Shown here piece by piece: positions 24,713 to 33,738 of a stretch of DNA of 39,082 nt. This stretch comes from Candidatus Poribacteria bacterium (GTDB lineage: Bacteria > Poribacteria > WGA-4E > WGA-3G). Below the pieces are notes generated by a model. The model saw only the letters and a program-made list of their open reading frames with translations. It had not been told where the DNA came from and did not search any database. The stretch spans positions 1 through 39,082 of the forward strand of contig JAGFCA010000026.1 in NCBI GenBank assembly GCA_022394755.1, read 5' to 3'. Numbering within the stretch: the first letter of the stretch is position 1; each line of letters opens with the position of its first letter. The translations under genes and the position numbers were made by a program.

Positions 24713-25770
24713 TACACATTCGCAGAAGAAATATACGCTTATGTTTGTTATTCGGACTACTTATTATAGGTCTATTTTTATTTAATACGTTCACAGGGGC
24801 AGGTGAGGATCATTTCATACAATCCTTAGCAGATAAAGTTCAGGAAGCAGAGGCACAAAATACATCTGTCGTATTAGGAAAAGATGGTTGGATGTTCTTT
24901 GTTCCTGAACTACGCAGCATTAGCATAGGTGAATTTTGGGGTGAGGAAGCAAAGATGGGAAGCAGAGCATTAAATCCAGAGTATGCGGATCCACTTCCGG
25001 CAATTTTGGATTTCAAGAAGCAGTTGGATAAAGCAGGAATTGAATTAATTTTTGTTCCAATACCAGCGAAAGCAACTATCTATCCGGATAAGATTTCTGA
25101 ACATACAACAAAACGTACTGATAAACAACACCAGAAATTCTATGAGATCCTACGAAAACAGGGTGTGAATGTTTTAGATCTCACCGATATTTTCTTAGAA
25201 AATCGTAGCACTAATTCGAATCCGTTATACTGTAAACAGGATACACATTGGTCTGGTGAGGCGTGTGTGTTGACAGCGAAGGTTATAGCTGAACATATCG
25301 GTACGCCTACATGGATGGATGAAATACCAAAGCGTAAGGCATTACTTAAGACGCGTAACGTTGAAATTACAGGAGACTTATGGAAAGGGCTTGGGAATAA
25401 GAATCTACCCAAAGAACAATTAGAACTTACTTATGTTATGGCTGATGGGGAAGCAAGCAAAACTGCCCAGTCATTTGGTAGGACGTGGCGCGAAAGTCCG
25501 ATTGTGTTATTAGGGGATAGCCATAATCTTGTGTTCCATGCTGGTAAGGGGATGTTTGCTCAGGATGCAGGACTCCCTGACCATCTTGCGTATCAATTTG
25601 GATTCTCTGTGGATGTTGTTGCTGTCCGAGGTTCAGGAGCAACCCCATCGCGTTTGAATCTATTCCGTAGGCGCGATAACATGAAAGGAAAAAGGAATGT
25701 TATCTGGTGTCTTAGCGTAAGAGAATTTACTGAAGGACAGGGATGGCGAAAAGTACCTGTGATTAAATAA
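24709..25770 (+). CDS. AlgX/AlgJ-like O-acetyltransferase-related protein 2
   Basis: GTG at 24709 overlaps the upstream stop as GTGA and follows GGGGAG at good spacing; the in-frame ATG at 24676 lies deep in the upstream gene. The 353-aa protein has a signal-anchor (LCLLFGLLIIGLFLFNTF), GKDGWMFFVPELR, LIFVPIPAKATIYPDKIS, CKQDTHWSGEA (near 177) and IVLLGDSHNLVFHAG (near 268), all conserved between the two paralogues. It lacks the beta-rich tail of protein 1. Conserved DTHW and GDS blocks indicate an active SGNH-type transferase. Paired with MBOAT, one copy may transfer acetyl groups while the other binds glycan; this is inference. Confidence 0.8.
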   Translation: MIHIRRRNIRLCLLFGLLIIGLFLFNTFTGAGEDHFIQSLADKVQEAEAQNTSVVLGKDGWMFFVPELRSISIGEFWGEEAKMGSRALNPEYADPLPAILDFKKQLDKAGIELIFVPIPAKATIYPDKISEHTTKRTDKQHQKFYEILRKQGVNVLDLTDIFLENRSTNSNPLYCKQDTHWSGEACVLTAKVIAEHIGTPTWMDEIPKRKALLKTRNVEITGDLWKGLGNKNLPKEQLELTYVMADGEASKTAQSFGRTWRESPIVLLGDSHNLVFHAGKGMFAQDAGLPDHLAYQFGFSVDVVAVRGSGATPSRLNLFRRRDNMKGKRNVIWCLSVREFTEGQGWRKVPVIK

Positions 25771-25771
25771 A

Positions 25772-25801
25772 AAAGGACATAGGGTCAATCCTATGTCCTT
25801 T
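25772..25801. terminator. Bidirectional rho-independent terminator
   Basis: AAAGGACATAGG (25772-25783) and CCTATGTCCTTT (25790-25801) form a perfect 12-bp stem with a 6-nt loop. A-rich sequence flanks the left side and T-rich the right. It lies between convergent genes, ending the acetylation cassette on the plus strand and the Gld-like operon on the minus strand. Confidence 0.8.
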
Positions 25802-25817
25802 CATTAAATTATGAATA

Positions 25818-26561
25818 CTACTGTATTTCATAAACAATAGTGACATTCACAGTAATAGTTTGTTCTCCAGGTACAATCGGAGTAGAACTTCTCGCACTAT
25901 CATCAGCTGCAGATTCAGCTACTGCTGCATACGGAATGGGTGGACTTTCGTAGTATGTGTTTTCAGAGATAGTTACCGGTTTCCCGAGAGTGACACCACT
26001 TGCTTCAGCCAAAGTTTGTGCTTTTGCTTCAGCATTCTTAACAGCTAATGTCCGTGCTTGATGTTGGTAATCTGTGGTATCTTCAATCATAAATTGGATA
26101 GAGTTAAGGACTATATAATCCCCACCAGCTTCAGTTGCATCATCAATTACATCGCTAAGAGAATCTAAATCCCGTACCTTTGCTCTAACCGTGTTGTTGA
26201 CTCTATACCCTTTTAGTATACGTCCTTCTTCAGTCCAATCGTACTGTGGATAGATACTGAAATTCTCAGTACTAATATCTTTTTCGTCAATGTTATTAGC
26301 CATTAAAGTTTCAATCAAGGCAGTCATGGAGCTTGCAGCGTCTTCTCGTGCTTCAGCGACTGTTTCTTTTTGAACAGATACACCTAAATTGAGTGATGCG
26401 ATATCCGGATCTCCAGTTACAGAACCGCTACCATTTACATTGATGGTTCGACCGCTTGTTGAGGGTGTTAGCAATTCGGTAGCTAAGCGCGAATCACAGG
26501 CGGTGAGTGTAGGAATTACTAATATTGCGATTAGTAATAACCAATAATCCTTCCTCATCAT
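25818..26561 (-). CDS. SIMPL-domain (DUF541) lipoprotein
   Basis: The start is set at ATG 26561-26559 because AGGAGG lies just upstream; the frame also extends to 26618 without a site. The signal sequence ends in L-T-A-C, a lipobox, so the mature protein of about 227 residues is lipid-anchored. TINVNGSGSVTGDPDIASLN and LGVSVQKETVAEAREDAASS open the SIMPL domain. GYRVNNTVRAKVRDLDSLSD and ARTLAVKNAEAKAQTLAEAS are its other signature blocks, ending in QTITVNVTIVYEIQ. The role of this family is poorly known. It is the last gene of the Gld-like operon, 37 nt after the DUF4340 gene. Confidence 0.85.
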   Translation of the reverse strand: MMRKDYWLLLIAILVIPTLTACDSRLATELLTPSTSGRTINVNGSGSVTGDPDIASLNLGVSVQKETVAEAREDAASSMTALIETLMANNIDEKDISTENFSIYPQYDWTEEGRILKGYRVNNTVRAKVRDLDSLSDVIDDATEAGGDYIVLNSIQFMIEDTTDYQHQARTLAVKNAEAKAQTLAEASGVTLGKPVTISENTYYESPPIPYAAVAESAADDSARSSTPIVPGEQTITVNVTIVYEIQ

Positions 26562-26598
26562 AATTCCTCCTATAGATTTCAATGATTTAATAATATTC

Positions 26599-27597
26599 TT
26601 ACTCAGTAGGAGTGACATCTACCGCCTCTGATGGAGTTGTTTCCTCAGTCTCTGGAGGTGTAACCACTTCTTTAAGGGTTTCAGACTTTTTAATTAATCT
26701 ATCAACATTTGATTTAAACAACATAAACACCGTTTGATTATCATTACTTTTTACGTAATGTTTGCCACCTTCTTCTTTCCCAACAATTAGGGTAGCAGTA
26801 CTTCCATCGTTTAGGCTGGCAGAAATAGACGATATAGGAGCATCTAATCCATATTCAGATAGGTCTTTTTTCTCAGCAAAATCGTCTGTCTTCAACTCGC
26901 TTAAGGTAGTAAGTAGACTGTCTATTTCAGTTTGTTTAACATCAGAAGCTGTCGGTTTAAGCATCTGCCATTTGTTTTCTGAATCTAAGCGTAGCTCAAC
27001 ATTTTCCTCTGCAGATGTAATATTTACCTGTGTGACAATTCCTTTGTTAAAATTAAAAATTGATCTATCTTTCCAAGTTCTTGTTCCTTTGTCGAAAACA
27101 GATTGCAGGTTGCCTTGTCCAACATATACATTATTAGAATCAGCAGCCCTTACATAGCTGCTCAAAAAGCCTGGAGTATTTTTTCCAACAAATAGATGTG
27201 CTAATAATTTGTCGTCTGCTCCCATCAATTTTGCTTCCACACCAGCGCTATTAACTTCAAACTCTACCTGATTCTTTGGGTTATCGGAAACAAGGTTAGT
27301 GTTAGTGAATTCTTCCACTTTAGTAAACAAGTCATTAATACCTTCGCTGTCAGCTGGATAGTCATCCATAGTCGTGACAACCCAATTTTCTCCCTGCTTT
27401 GTAAGGATAGTTGTCTCACCATTAGCAGTGATTTCTACCTTTGAAACCATATCCCGATTGAAATCTGGAAATAGGACAGTAGCTTCTTCAACCTTTTTTT
27501 CGTATTGACTTTTACCAAAAGGATTCTCAAATATTAGAACAATTAGCGCTAATACAGCCAAAATGCCGCCTAAAATCAGTAGTTTTTTCTTTTGCAT
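26599..27597 (-). CDS. DUF4340-domain membrane-anchored protein
   Basis: A 332-aa protein with an N-terminal membrane anchor (LLILGGILAVLALIVLIF, residues 6-23) and a long extracytoplasmic part. VEITANGETTILTKQGENWV and WKDRSIFNFNKGIVTQVNIT are typical of DUF4340, which holds two similar beta-rich halves; the second contains LRLDSENKWQMLKPTASD. TATLIVGKEEGGKHYVKSN completes the second half. The tail is Thr/Glu/Pro-rich. In many bacteria this family sits directly after the GldG-like gene, as here (30 nt). It is presumably an accessory of the ABC system; its biochemical role is unknown. Confidence 0.85.
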   Translation of the reverse strand: MQKKKLLILGGILAVLALIVLIFENPFGKSQYEKKVEEATVLFPDFNRDMVSKVEITANGETTILTKQGENWVVTTMDDYPADSEGINDLFTKVEEFTNTNLVSDNPKNQVEFEVNSAGVEAKLMGADDKLLAHLFVGKNTPGFLSSYVRAADSNNVYVGQGNLQSVFDKGTRTWKDRSIFNFNKGIVTQVNITSAEENVELRLDSENKWQMLKPTASDVKQTEIDSLLTTLSELKTDDFAEKKDLSEYGLDAPISSISASLNDGSTATLIVGKEEGGKHYVKSNDNQTVFMLFKSNVDRLIKKSETLKEVVTPPETEETTPSEAVDVTPTE

Positions 27598-27627
27598 CGT
27601 TTCATCCAGATGTATATAATAAAATGT

Positions 27628-29283
27628 TTAGCTCAATATAGAAGTTTCAGAACCGTATGTTTCGACCATCCGTTTTACACGTCCCTTTAACATATAGCGG
27701 ATTAACCCGATGAGAATGACAAGTAGAGGCATGCCGACTATACACAGATATTTAATAAAGCCTTTCTCAAAGCTTGATGTCTCTTTTAGTGGACGTTCAG
27801 TAATAGTATGGGATCGTATACCTATGAGTGTATCCCCTTGTGTTAGCCAATCAATGCTATTTAAGAAGAAGTCAACACTATTTCGACTTAACTGAGTGAG
27901 CACTTGTGCTGTCCCGATAACAATAATTTGCGTATCTGTGCCTTCAGTAATAGTTGTGCGTTCCTCTGTTTCTTCGTTAGGGGAATCTGTATTATTTTCT
28001 TCTTCCGCTTCATCATCAGTAGGTGTGCTTACAGCAGGAATTTCTTTACCGGCGTAAAAACTCTTGAACTTTCCTTCTAAGGAGGCAATAGTTGTAAAGA
28101 CCTTATACTCTCCTTTAGGTATTTGAGTTCCTGGCATAACGTTATAAGATCCTTGGAAACTCTGTCCGAATTCGGTGGTTTTTGCCAAAGCAGTTGCCTT
28201 AATACCATCTTTTTCAAGTGTCTCTAACGAACTTGTCCAAGGCAAAGTAAGCGACTCTAATTGGCTTGTTACAGCATGTTCTTTTGAGAAGTTCTGACTT
28301 CTAATTTTGACGAAGTAAGGGTAGTCTTGAATGACAGTCATGAACCCGCGTTGTGTCTGTACATTATCGTGAGATCTGTGGTCAGCAATCAAATTGTTCC
28401 CGAGCTTAACACCGTAATGTTCAAGAAGATCATTCAAACCGGTAGGGAGAGGTGTGCCTTGAAGCGTTTGCATATTTATTGTTACAGGATCAATTAGAAA
28501 AATCGCTTTCCCACCACGCATGATGAATTGATCAATCTCGTATTTCTCACGTTCAGATAAAGGTTGTTTTGGTCCTCCAACGATTAATGTTGTTACAGAA
28601 GGGTCAACAGGATCTCCTGTTTGAAGGTCAACAGTGGTAATGTTATACTGTCCTTTTCCGGATTTATCCATTAATTGTCGAAACTGTTGTGTTCCTTCGT
28701 TTTGAGCATTGATATCATATTCGCCATGTCCAGTCAAAAACCCAATTGTTTTTGCTTCCTTAGTAGTTGCTTTTAAGATAGCTGAAGTAAGTTCATATTC
28801 TAAGTTTGCAGTGGATTGAACAACAGGAAGGACTTCCTCTTTTCCACTATATCCGATTGAGATTCCCATAAAGACATTTGCGATTTCAAGTTTGTCTTTC
28901 CCGCGAACATTGATTTGTACTTCATTGACACCTTTGAATCGGAGTTCCTGTTTTTCACCATCATCTAAAGCGGAAGGATCAATGTAATCAATCTGTAGTT
29001 TTTTCGAAAAAGCTTTATATTCGTCCAGTACATCTTTGACATCACGACGAATTTGAGCAACTTCTGCGGGTTCCGTTGAGAAGTATACAGTTATTGTAAC
29101 AATATCGTCTAACGACTTAATTAAATTTTTGGTTGCTTTTGATACAGTGTAACGTTTATCCTCAGTTAGATCAGCACGAAAAAAACGACGCGAAGATAGG
29201 AAATTAACTAAGACAAGAATACCGATGATGATTGCTACAAAAGCCAGTGTATTAGTGCCGTATCTGATTCGTTTGTTTGCCAT
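27628..29283 (-). CDS. GldG-like ABC transporter auxiliary protein
   Basis: A 551-aa protein with one membrane segment at each end: LAFVAIIIGILVLVNFLSSR (13-32) and YLCIVGMPLLVILIGLIRYM (near 520). FFRADLTEDKRYTVSKATKN just after the first, and TIGFLTGHGEYD near residue 180, are hallmarks of the GldG/ABC-type auxiliary family. LIVGGPKQPLSEREKYEIDQ and GGKAIFLIDPV follow. AAGGAGG precedes the ATG. A Glu/Thr-rich insert near residues 420-450 is a linker. In Bacteroidetes GldA-GldF-GldG serve gliding; homologues elsewhere have no known substrate. It lies 18 nt after the permease gene. Confidence 0.85.
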   Translation of the reverse strand: MANKRIRYGTNTLAFVAIIIGILVLVNFLSSRRFFRADLTEDKRYTVSKATKNLIKSLDDIVTITVYFSTEPAEVAQIRRDVKDVLDEYKAFSKKLQIDYIDPSALDDGEKQELRFKGVNEVQINVRGKDKLEIANVFMGISIGYSGKEEVLPVVQSTANLEYELTSAILKATTKEAKTIGFLTGHGEYDINAQNEGTQQFRQLMDKSGKGQYNITTVDLQTGDPVDPSVTTLIVGGPKQPLSEREKYEIDQFIMRGGKAIFLIDPVTINMQTLQGTPLPTGLNDLLEHYGVKLGNNLIADHRSHDNVQTQRGFMTVIQDYPYFVKIRSQNFSKEHAVTSQLESLTLPWTSSLETLEKDGIKATALAKTTEFGQSFQGSYNVMPGTQIPKGEYKVFTTIASLEGKFKSFYAGKEIPAVSTPTDDEAEEENNTDSPNEETEERTTITEGTDTQIIVIGTAQVLTQLSRNSVDFFLNSIDWLTQGDTLIGIRSHTITERPLKETSSFEKGFIKYLCIVGMPLLVILIGLIRYMLKGRVKRMVETYGSETSILS

Positions 29284-29301
29284 AATAGTTTACCTCCTTT
29301 T

Positions 29302-30018
29302 CTAACGCCATTTCCGACTTTCTATTGACAATGTACTTAAGTAGAGAAAGAATCCGATAATACTAAAATAATATATGATATCTCGTGTATCAATGACACC
29401 TCGTAATATACTACTATAATGCGTTCCAAGACCGAGATAACTAAATATGGGGAATAGCCAGCTTGGTGTCCTTGAAAGAACGAATCCTTCGCCAATGATC
29501 CAAAAGACAAAGCAGACAGATATTCCCAATATATAACCGATAATCTGATTCTTAGTTAAGGTTGATGTAAACAATCCTATTGCTAAATAAGCACCACCCA
29601 TCAATAATAAACCTAAGTACCCACATACGATTGTTCCAACATCTGCATTTCCCAGATAGATGATTGAAAAAGGAATGCAGAGGGAAAATAGGGCGGTAAT
29701 AGCCAGTAAGCCAACACTTGCAAGAAATTTACCAATAATTACCTCATGGTCGCGTATCGGAAGGGTCATCAGGATTTCTGCGGTTCCAAGTTGTTTCTCT
29801 TCTGCCCAAAGTTTCATGGTTACCGCGGGGACAAAAAAGAGGAACATCCAAGGCATTAAACCGAAGAAACTTCGCATTTCTGCTTGGTTTATTATGAAAA
29901 AGGATCCAAAGAAGAGCCATGAAGAGATGGCAAGGAAAAAGGTGATAAATATATAAGCAATAGGAGAATTGAAATAACTTCTAAATTCTTTTATTAAAAT
30001 TGTGTTTATGTTCTTCAT
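29302..30018 (-). CDS. ABC-2 type permease (GldF-like)
   Basis: A 238-aa protein with about six membrane segments. IKEFRSYFNSPIAYIFITFF is the typical start of GldF-like ABC-2 permeases. AEMRSFFGLMPWMFLFFVPA and TMKLWAEEKQLGTAEILMTL, LPIRDHEVIIGKFLAS carry the conserved E-x-x-x-G-T-x-E motif of that group. It pairs with the ATPase 57 nt upstream and the GldG-like protein 18 nt downstream. No clear ribosome binding site precedes the ATG. Transport substrate unknown. Confidence 0.85.
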   Translation of the reverse strand: MKNINTILIKEFRSYFNSPIAYIFITFFLAISSWLFFGSFFIINQAEMRSFFGLMPWMFLFFVPAVTMKLWAEEKQLGTAEILMTLPIRDHEVIIGKFLASVGLLAITALFSLCIPFSIIYLGNADVGTIVCGYLGLLLMGGAYLAIGLFTSTLTKNQIIGYILGISVCFVFWIIGEGFVLSRTPSWLFPIFSYLGLGTHYSSILRGVIDTRDIIYYFSIIGFFLYLSTLSIESRKWR

Positions 30019-30075
30019 AATTGTCTATTCAATGAGCGTGATAGAATTTATAGAGTCAAATATATAATCCTGAGA

Positions 30076-31074
30076 TTACTCCTCATCAACGGGTGTTACA
30101 CTACTCTCTGATGCTTGAGGAGCTTCTGTGTTTTTACTTTGTTCTCCAGATGTAAAATGTAGGAATACGTCCTCAAGGTCAATAGATTCCTGCCGGAGTT
30201 CAGCCAAAGACCATCCATTTTGTACTACAGATTGAAAGATATATTCAGTGATATTATCGTTTTCATTATCTATAGTAATATTATAACTAACGACCCCGTT
30301 TTCGGTGTCAATATGTGTAATATCAGTTATACCTTCCAACTGTTTTAGTTGTGGTGTAATTGTCTCTTCAGAACCTCGGATTGCGACATACAATCTGTTA
30401 TTGCTCCGTACTTGACTGCAGAGATGGTCTAATGTTCCATTAGCAACTATTTGTCCACGGCTAATCATTAGAATACGGTCACATGTTGCTTCAACTTCAG
30501 GCAATATGTGTGTACTAAAGAGTACCAATTTCTCTCTGCCGATATTCTTGATTAGGTTGCGTATTTCAATTGTTTGGCTTGGATCAAGACCTGAGGTAGG
30601 TTCATCTAATATGAGAATAGGAGGATCGTGTATTAAGCTTTGTGCTAAACCCACTCGCTGTCGGTAGCCTTTCGAGAGTTCGCCAATGTCTTTTTGGATA
30701 ACTCCTTCAAGTCCACAGATTTCAATGACAGTTTTTAGACGTTCATTTCGCTTGCTTTTTGGAATGTTTCGAATATCAGCCATGAATTTTAGATATTCAA
30801 CCACTCCCACGTCTGTATAGAGTGGTGCGCTTTCAGGCAAATATCCTACATTTTTCCTGACATCGATGGAATTTTCAATAACATCGTATCCAGCAACGGT
30901 CGCACTCCCAGAATCGGCTGTGAGATAGCATGTCAGAATCCGCATGGTAGTTGTTTTACCAGCACCATTTGGTCCGATGAAACCTACTACTTCTCCAACC
31001 TTAGCATCAAAAGATACTCGGTTTACGGCAAGAGTCGGACCGTAAGATTTTGTAAGTTCTTTTACTTCAATCAT
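30076..31074 (-). CDS. ABC transporter ATP-binding protein (GldA-like)
   Basis: A 332-aa ATPase. GPNGAGKTT (34-42) is Walker [14 protein letters not shown] (133-145) the signature loop, and [13 protein letters not shown] (152-164) Walker B, with [20 protein letters not shown] containing the switch His. The first 225 residues are a standard domain. A C-terminal domain of about 100 residues ([20 protein letters not shown] onward) matches the DUF4162-like tail of GldA/CcmA-type ATPases, and the last 20 residues are disordered. It heads the five-gene operon and has a strong promoter about 90 nt upstream. Confidence 0.9.
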   Translation of the reverse strand: MIEVKELTKSYGPTLAVNRVSFDAKVGEVVGFIGPNGAGKTTTMRILTCYLTADSGSATVAGYDVIENSIDVRKNVGYLPESAPLYTDVGVVEYLKFMADIRNIPKSKRNERLKTVIEICGLEGVIQKDIGELSKGYRQRVGLAQSLIHDPPILILDEPTSGLDPSQTIEIRNLIKNIGREKLVLFSTHILPEVEATCDRILMISRGQIVANGTLDHLCSQVRSNNRLYVAIRGSEETITPQLKQLEGITDITHIDTENGVVSYNITIDNENDNITEYIFQSVVQNGWSLAELRQESIDLEDVFLHFTSGEQSKNTEAPQASESSVTPVDEE

Positions 31075-31105
31075 TACGTTTTATATGTTTTTAATAGATT
31101 ATATG

Positions 31106-31142
31106 AGATGTAGTTGGCGAAAAGGGTTTCGAACCAACATCT
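31106..31142 (-). promoter_or_regulatory. Stem-loop in the leader of the Gld-like operon
   Basis: On the minus strand AGAT-GTTGG pairs with CCAAC-(tac)-ATCT: nine base pairs with a 3-nt bulge and a 16-nt loop containing TTCGAAACC. It falls within the predicted 5' leader, between the promoter and the ATPase start. The loop recalls a tRNA T-arm, but the cloverleaf is absent. Confidence 0.35.
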
Positions 31143-31165
31143 AATAGGGCAAAATACCAAAGAAA

Positions 31166-31194
31166 ATAATACCATGTAATTAGGGTAATGTCAA
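31166..31194 (-). promoter_or_regulatory. Strong sigma70-type promoter for the Gld-like operon
   Basis: On the minus strand TTGACA (31194-31189) and TATTAT (31171-31166) are separated by exactly 17 nt. Transcription would start near 31159, giving a leader of about 85 nt before the ATPase ATG. Confidence 0.65.
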
Positions 31195-31250
31195 GAGAAA
31201 GTGGATATGTTGAGTTATTTAACAGCTTCAGGAAGGTTATAAACCAGAAA

Positions 31251-31271
31251 GGACAGGCATATAGCCTGTCC
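31251..31271 (-). terminator. Hairpin terminator after glnB
   Basis: GGACAGGC (31251-31258) and GCCTGTCC (31264-31271) form a perfect 8-bp stem with a 5-nt loop. On the minus strand TTTCTGGTTT follows, so it can end glnB transcripts 37 nt past the stop. The same palindrome could be a dispersed repeat. Confidence 0.6.
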
Positions 31272-31307
31272 CTACCAATAATTAGATACAGGTAACAAAT
31301 ATAAAGA

Positions 31308-31664
<357 letters not shown>

Positions 31665-31812
31665 CTACACAAATTTGTTAGGGTTATCTCGGCGGATCGT
31701 GGGATTCGCCTTACGTTCATCAGGTTGCTGTGGACGAATAATGATTTATGCGTCCATACAAAATAGACTGAGGCACCAGATTATCGCTAATCTTGCGTGT
31801 CATCTAAGATAT

Positions 31813-31863
31813 GCGTGATTGGGAAATGTATATTTATGAAGAATAAACATTCCAGAATCACGC
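31813..31863. promoter_or_regulatory. Long imperfect inverted repeat between glnA and glnB
   Basis: GCGTGATT (31813-31820) and AATCACGC (31856-31863) are perfect inverted arms; inside them GGAAATGTATATTTAT and AATAAACATTCC extend the pairing imperfectly. It lies in the 358-nt gap after glnA and may act as a transcription attenuator or control site for glnB. I see no other feature in 31647-32004. Confidence 0.45.
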
Positions 31864-32004
31864 TTACATTAAATCAACGCCTGCGGTTATGTGATGCCTC
31901 AGACACGGTGTTCTTGCCCCACCCCACAATAGATACAGTAGAAACTACTATTTCATATTCGAGGAAACACCTCTCAACTTACCTATTAAGGTATAGGATA
32001 GTTT

Positions 32005-33420
32005 CTATATATCGTGGTAGAGGAAGAATTCATACGGATGTGGCCGCATATTGACGGCATCTACTTCATTCTCGCGTTTATAATCAATCCAAACATCAAG
32101 GACGTCTTGTGTAAATACATCGCCTTTCAAAAGATATTCGTGGTCATCTTCAAGAGCATCCAGTGCATCTCCAAGAGAAACAGGTGTGGATTCAATATCA
32201 GCAAGTTCTTCCGGTTCAAGATCATAAAGGTCTTTATCGAGAGGATCACCTGGGTGTATACGGTTTTGTATTCCATCAAGTCCAGCCATCATTAAGGCAC
32301 TAAATGCCAGATATGGATTACATGCCGGATCTGGAGTTCTGAATTCAACCCGTTTAGCCTTTTCACTCTTAGAATAGACAGGAATTCGAACACAAGCACT
32401 CCGGTTTCTTTGCGAATAAGCTATATTTACAGGAGCTTCATATCCGGGTACCAGTCGTTTATATGAGTTGGTGGTTGGTGCAATAATGGCACATAAAGAA
32501 CGTGCATGTGCAAGTAATCCACCAATATAATAGAGAGCAGTTTCACTCAGTAAAGAATATCCTTGTGGATCAAAGAATATATTCTTTCCATCTTTCCAAA
32601 AGCTTTGGTGCACGTGCATACCAGAACCGTTATCTTGGAATAGTGGTTTTGGCATAAAAGTGGCTACCAAACCATGGGATCGAGCGATATTCTTGACGAT
32701 ATACTTGTATAAAGCGATTTTATCGGCAACGGCTGTAAGTGTATCAAAACGAATATCAATCTCACCTTGTCCTGCAGTACCAACTTCGTGGTGATGTACT
32801 TCAACATCAATTCCCGATTCAATAAGTTGTAAACAGATTTCAGAGCGGATGTCTTGGAGAGTGTCTGATGGTGGAACTGGGAAATATCCCTCTTTATAAC
32901 GGGGTTTGTACCCGAGGTTAGGCTTCTCATCTTTACCAGAATTCCAACTACCTTCAACAGAATCCACAGCGTAGAAACCAGAATTTGGAGTTTGTTCATA
33001 ACGGATATCATTCAATAGATAGAATTCCGCTTCTGGTCCCCAATAACTGATATCAGCCAGACCGGTAGACTGTAGATATGCTTCAGCTTTCTGTGCAATA
33101 TGGCGTACATCACGCGTGTAATTCTCAAGAGTAATTGGATCTTTGATATTACATGTAATGCTTAACGTTGGTATTTCACAAACTGGGTCAATCACAGCGG
33201 TTGTTGGATCTGGGAAGAGTAGCATATCGCTCTCGTTAATAGCCTGGAAACCACGGATACTTGACCCATCAAAACCGACGCCTTCTTCAAAAAGGTCTTC
33301 GTCCAATTCTCCAGCCATAAGGGAGAAGTGTTGCCACATCCCGGGTAGGTCCGTGAATTTCAGGTCAACTATCTTAACATCATTATCTTTTGCAAGCTGA
33401 ACCACCTCACTTGGTGTCAT
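32005..33420 (-). CDS. glnA: Glutamine synthetase type I
   Basis: Catalyses ATP-dependent glutamate plus ammonia to glutamine. FDGSSIRGF, YWGPEAEFYLLNDI, HHHEVGTAGQGEIDIRFDTL, GSGMHVHQS, APTTNSYKRLVPGYEAP and RVEFRTPDPACNPYLAFSA are the metal, ammonium and nucleotide blocks of type I enzymes. KDLYDLEPEE (Tyr about 400) matches the adenylylation site of GSI-beta, so control by adenylylation is likely. The start is set at ATG 33420: AGGAGG lies 8 nt before it but only 2 nt before the in-frame ATG at 33426. A sigma54-like promoter is about 105 nt upstream. Confidence 0.95.
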   Translation of the reverse strand: MTPSEVVQLAKDNDVKIVDLKFTDLPGMWQHFSLMAGELDEDLFEEGVGFDGSSIRGFQAINESDMLLFPDPTTAVIDPVCEIPTLSITCNIKDPITLENYTRDVRHIAQKAEAYLQSTGLADISYWGPEAEFYLLNDIRYEQTPNSGFYAVDSVEGSWNSGKDEKPNLGYKPRYKEGYFPVPPSDTLQDIRSEICLQLIESGIDVEVHHHEVGTAGQGEIDIRFDTLTAVADKIALYKYIVKNIARSHGLVATFMPKPLFQDNGSGMHVHQSFWKDGKNIFFDPQGYSLLSETALYYIGGLLAHARSLCAIIAPTTNSYKRLVPGYEAPVNIAYSQRNRSACVRIPVYSKSEKAKRVEFRTPDPACNPYLAFSALMMAGLDGIQNRIHPGDPLDKDLYDLEPEELADIESTPVSLGDALDALEDDHEYLLKGDVFTQDVLDVWIDYKRENEVDAVNMRPHPYEFFLYHDI

Positions 33421-33523
33421 TCGCATTTCCTCCTAAGTGAATTAACAATATTTTGTAAATTATGATGGGTCGTCAATCCAATGCGTTATAATTATAATTT
33501 GACAATAATCCCGTAAGAGACTG

Positions 33524-33539
33524 TGCAAAGTCTATGCCA
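33524..33539 (-). promoter_or_regulatory. Sigma54-type promoter upstream of glnA
   Basis: On the minus strand TGGCATAGACTTTGCA keeps the invariant GG and GC elements at the required 12-nt register (consensus TGGCAC-N5-TTGCA), with an A/T base after GC. Transcription would begin near 33513, about 93 nt before the glnA start. Nitrogen-regulated glnA genes commonly use this sigma factor. No clear NtrC-type activator sites were found upstream. Confidence 0.55.
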
Positions 33540-33652
33540 ATTAAGCATTCTTGGCGCATAATAGATAATTCGACACCCCATATTGAAATACAAACAAATA
33601 GTGTTAATACAATCAAACAGTGCTAACAAGCATCTGTCATTAAGTATATAAA

Positions 33653-33678
33653 TTAGGTATATTTGTTTATATACCTAA
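33653..33678 (-). terminator. 10-bp perfect hairpin after dcd
   Basis: TTAGGTATAT (33653-33662) and ATATACCTAA (33669-33678) are perfectly complementary with a 6-nt loop. It lies 61 nt past the dcd stop and upstream of the glnA promoter, so it could end dcd transcripts or serve as an operator. Only a weak T-rich stretch follows. Confidence 0.4.
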
Positions 33679-33738
33679 GAGAGTGTGTCTTAATTTGCTA
33701 AATAATTAGGCATAAATATGCCCAAAATTTCAGCAGAA

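Noticed and set aside
31106..31142. tRNA-like sequence with TTCGAA loop
   Set aside because: The T-stem does not pair in the tRNA register, and no acceptor, D or anticodon arms can be drawn. Kept only as a leader hairpin.
31797..32054. 85-aa plus-strand frame between glnB and glnA
   Set aside because: No ribosome binding site, overlaps the end of glnA, and runs through the inverted repeat.
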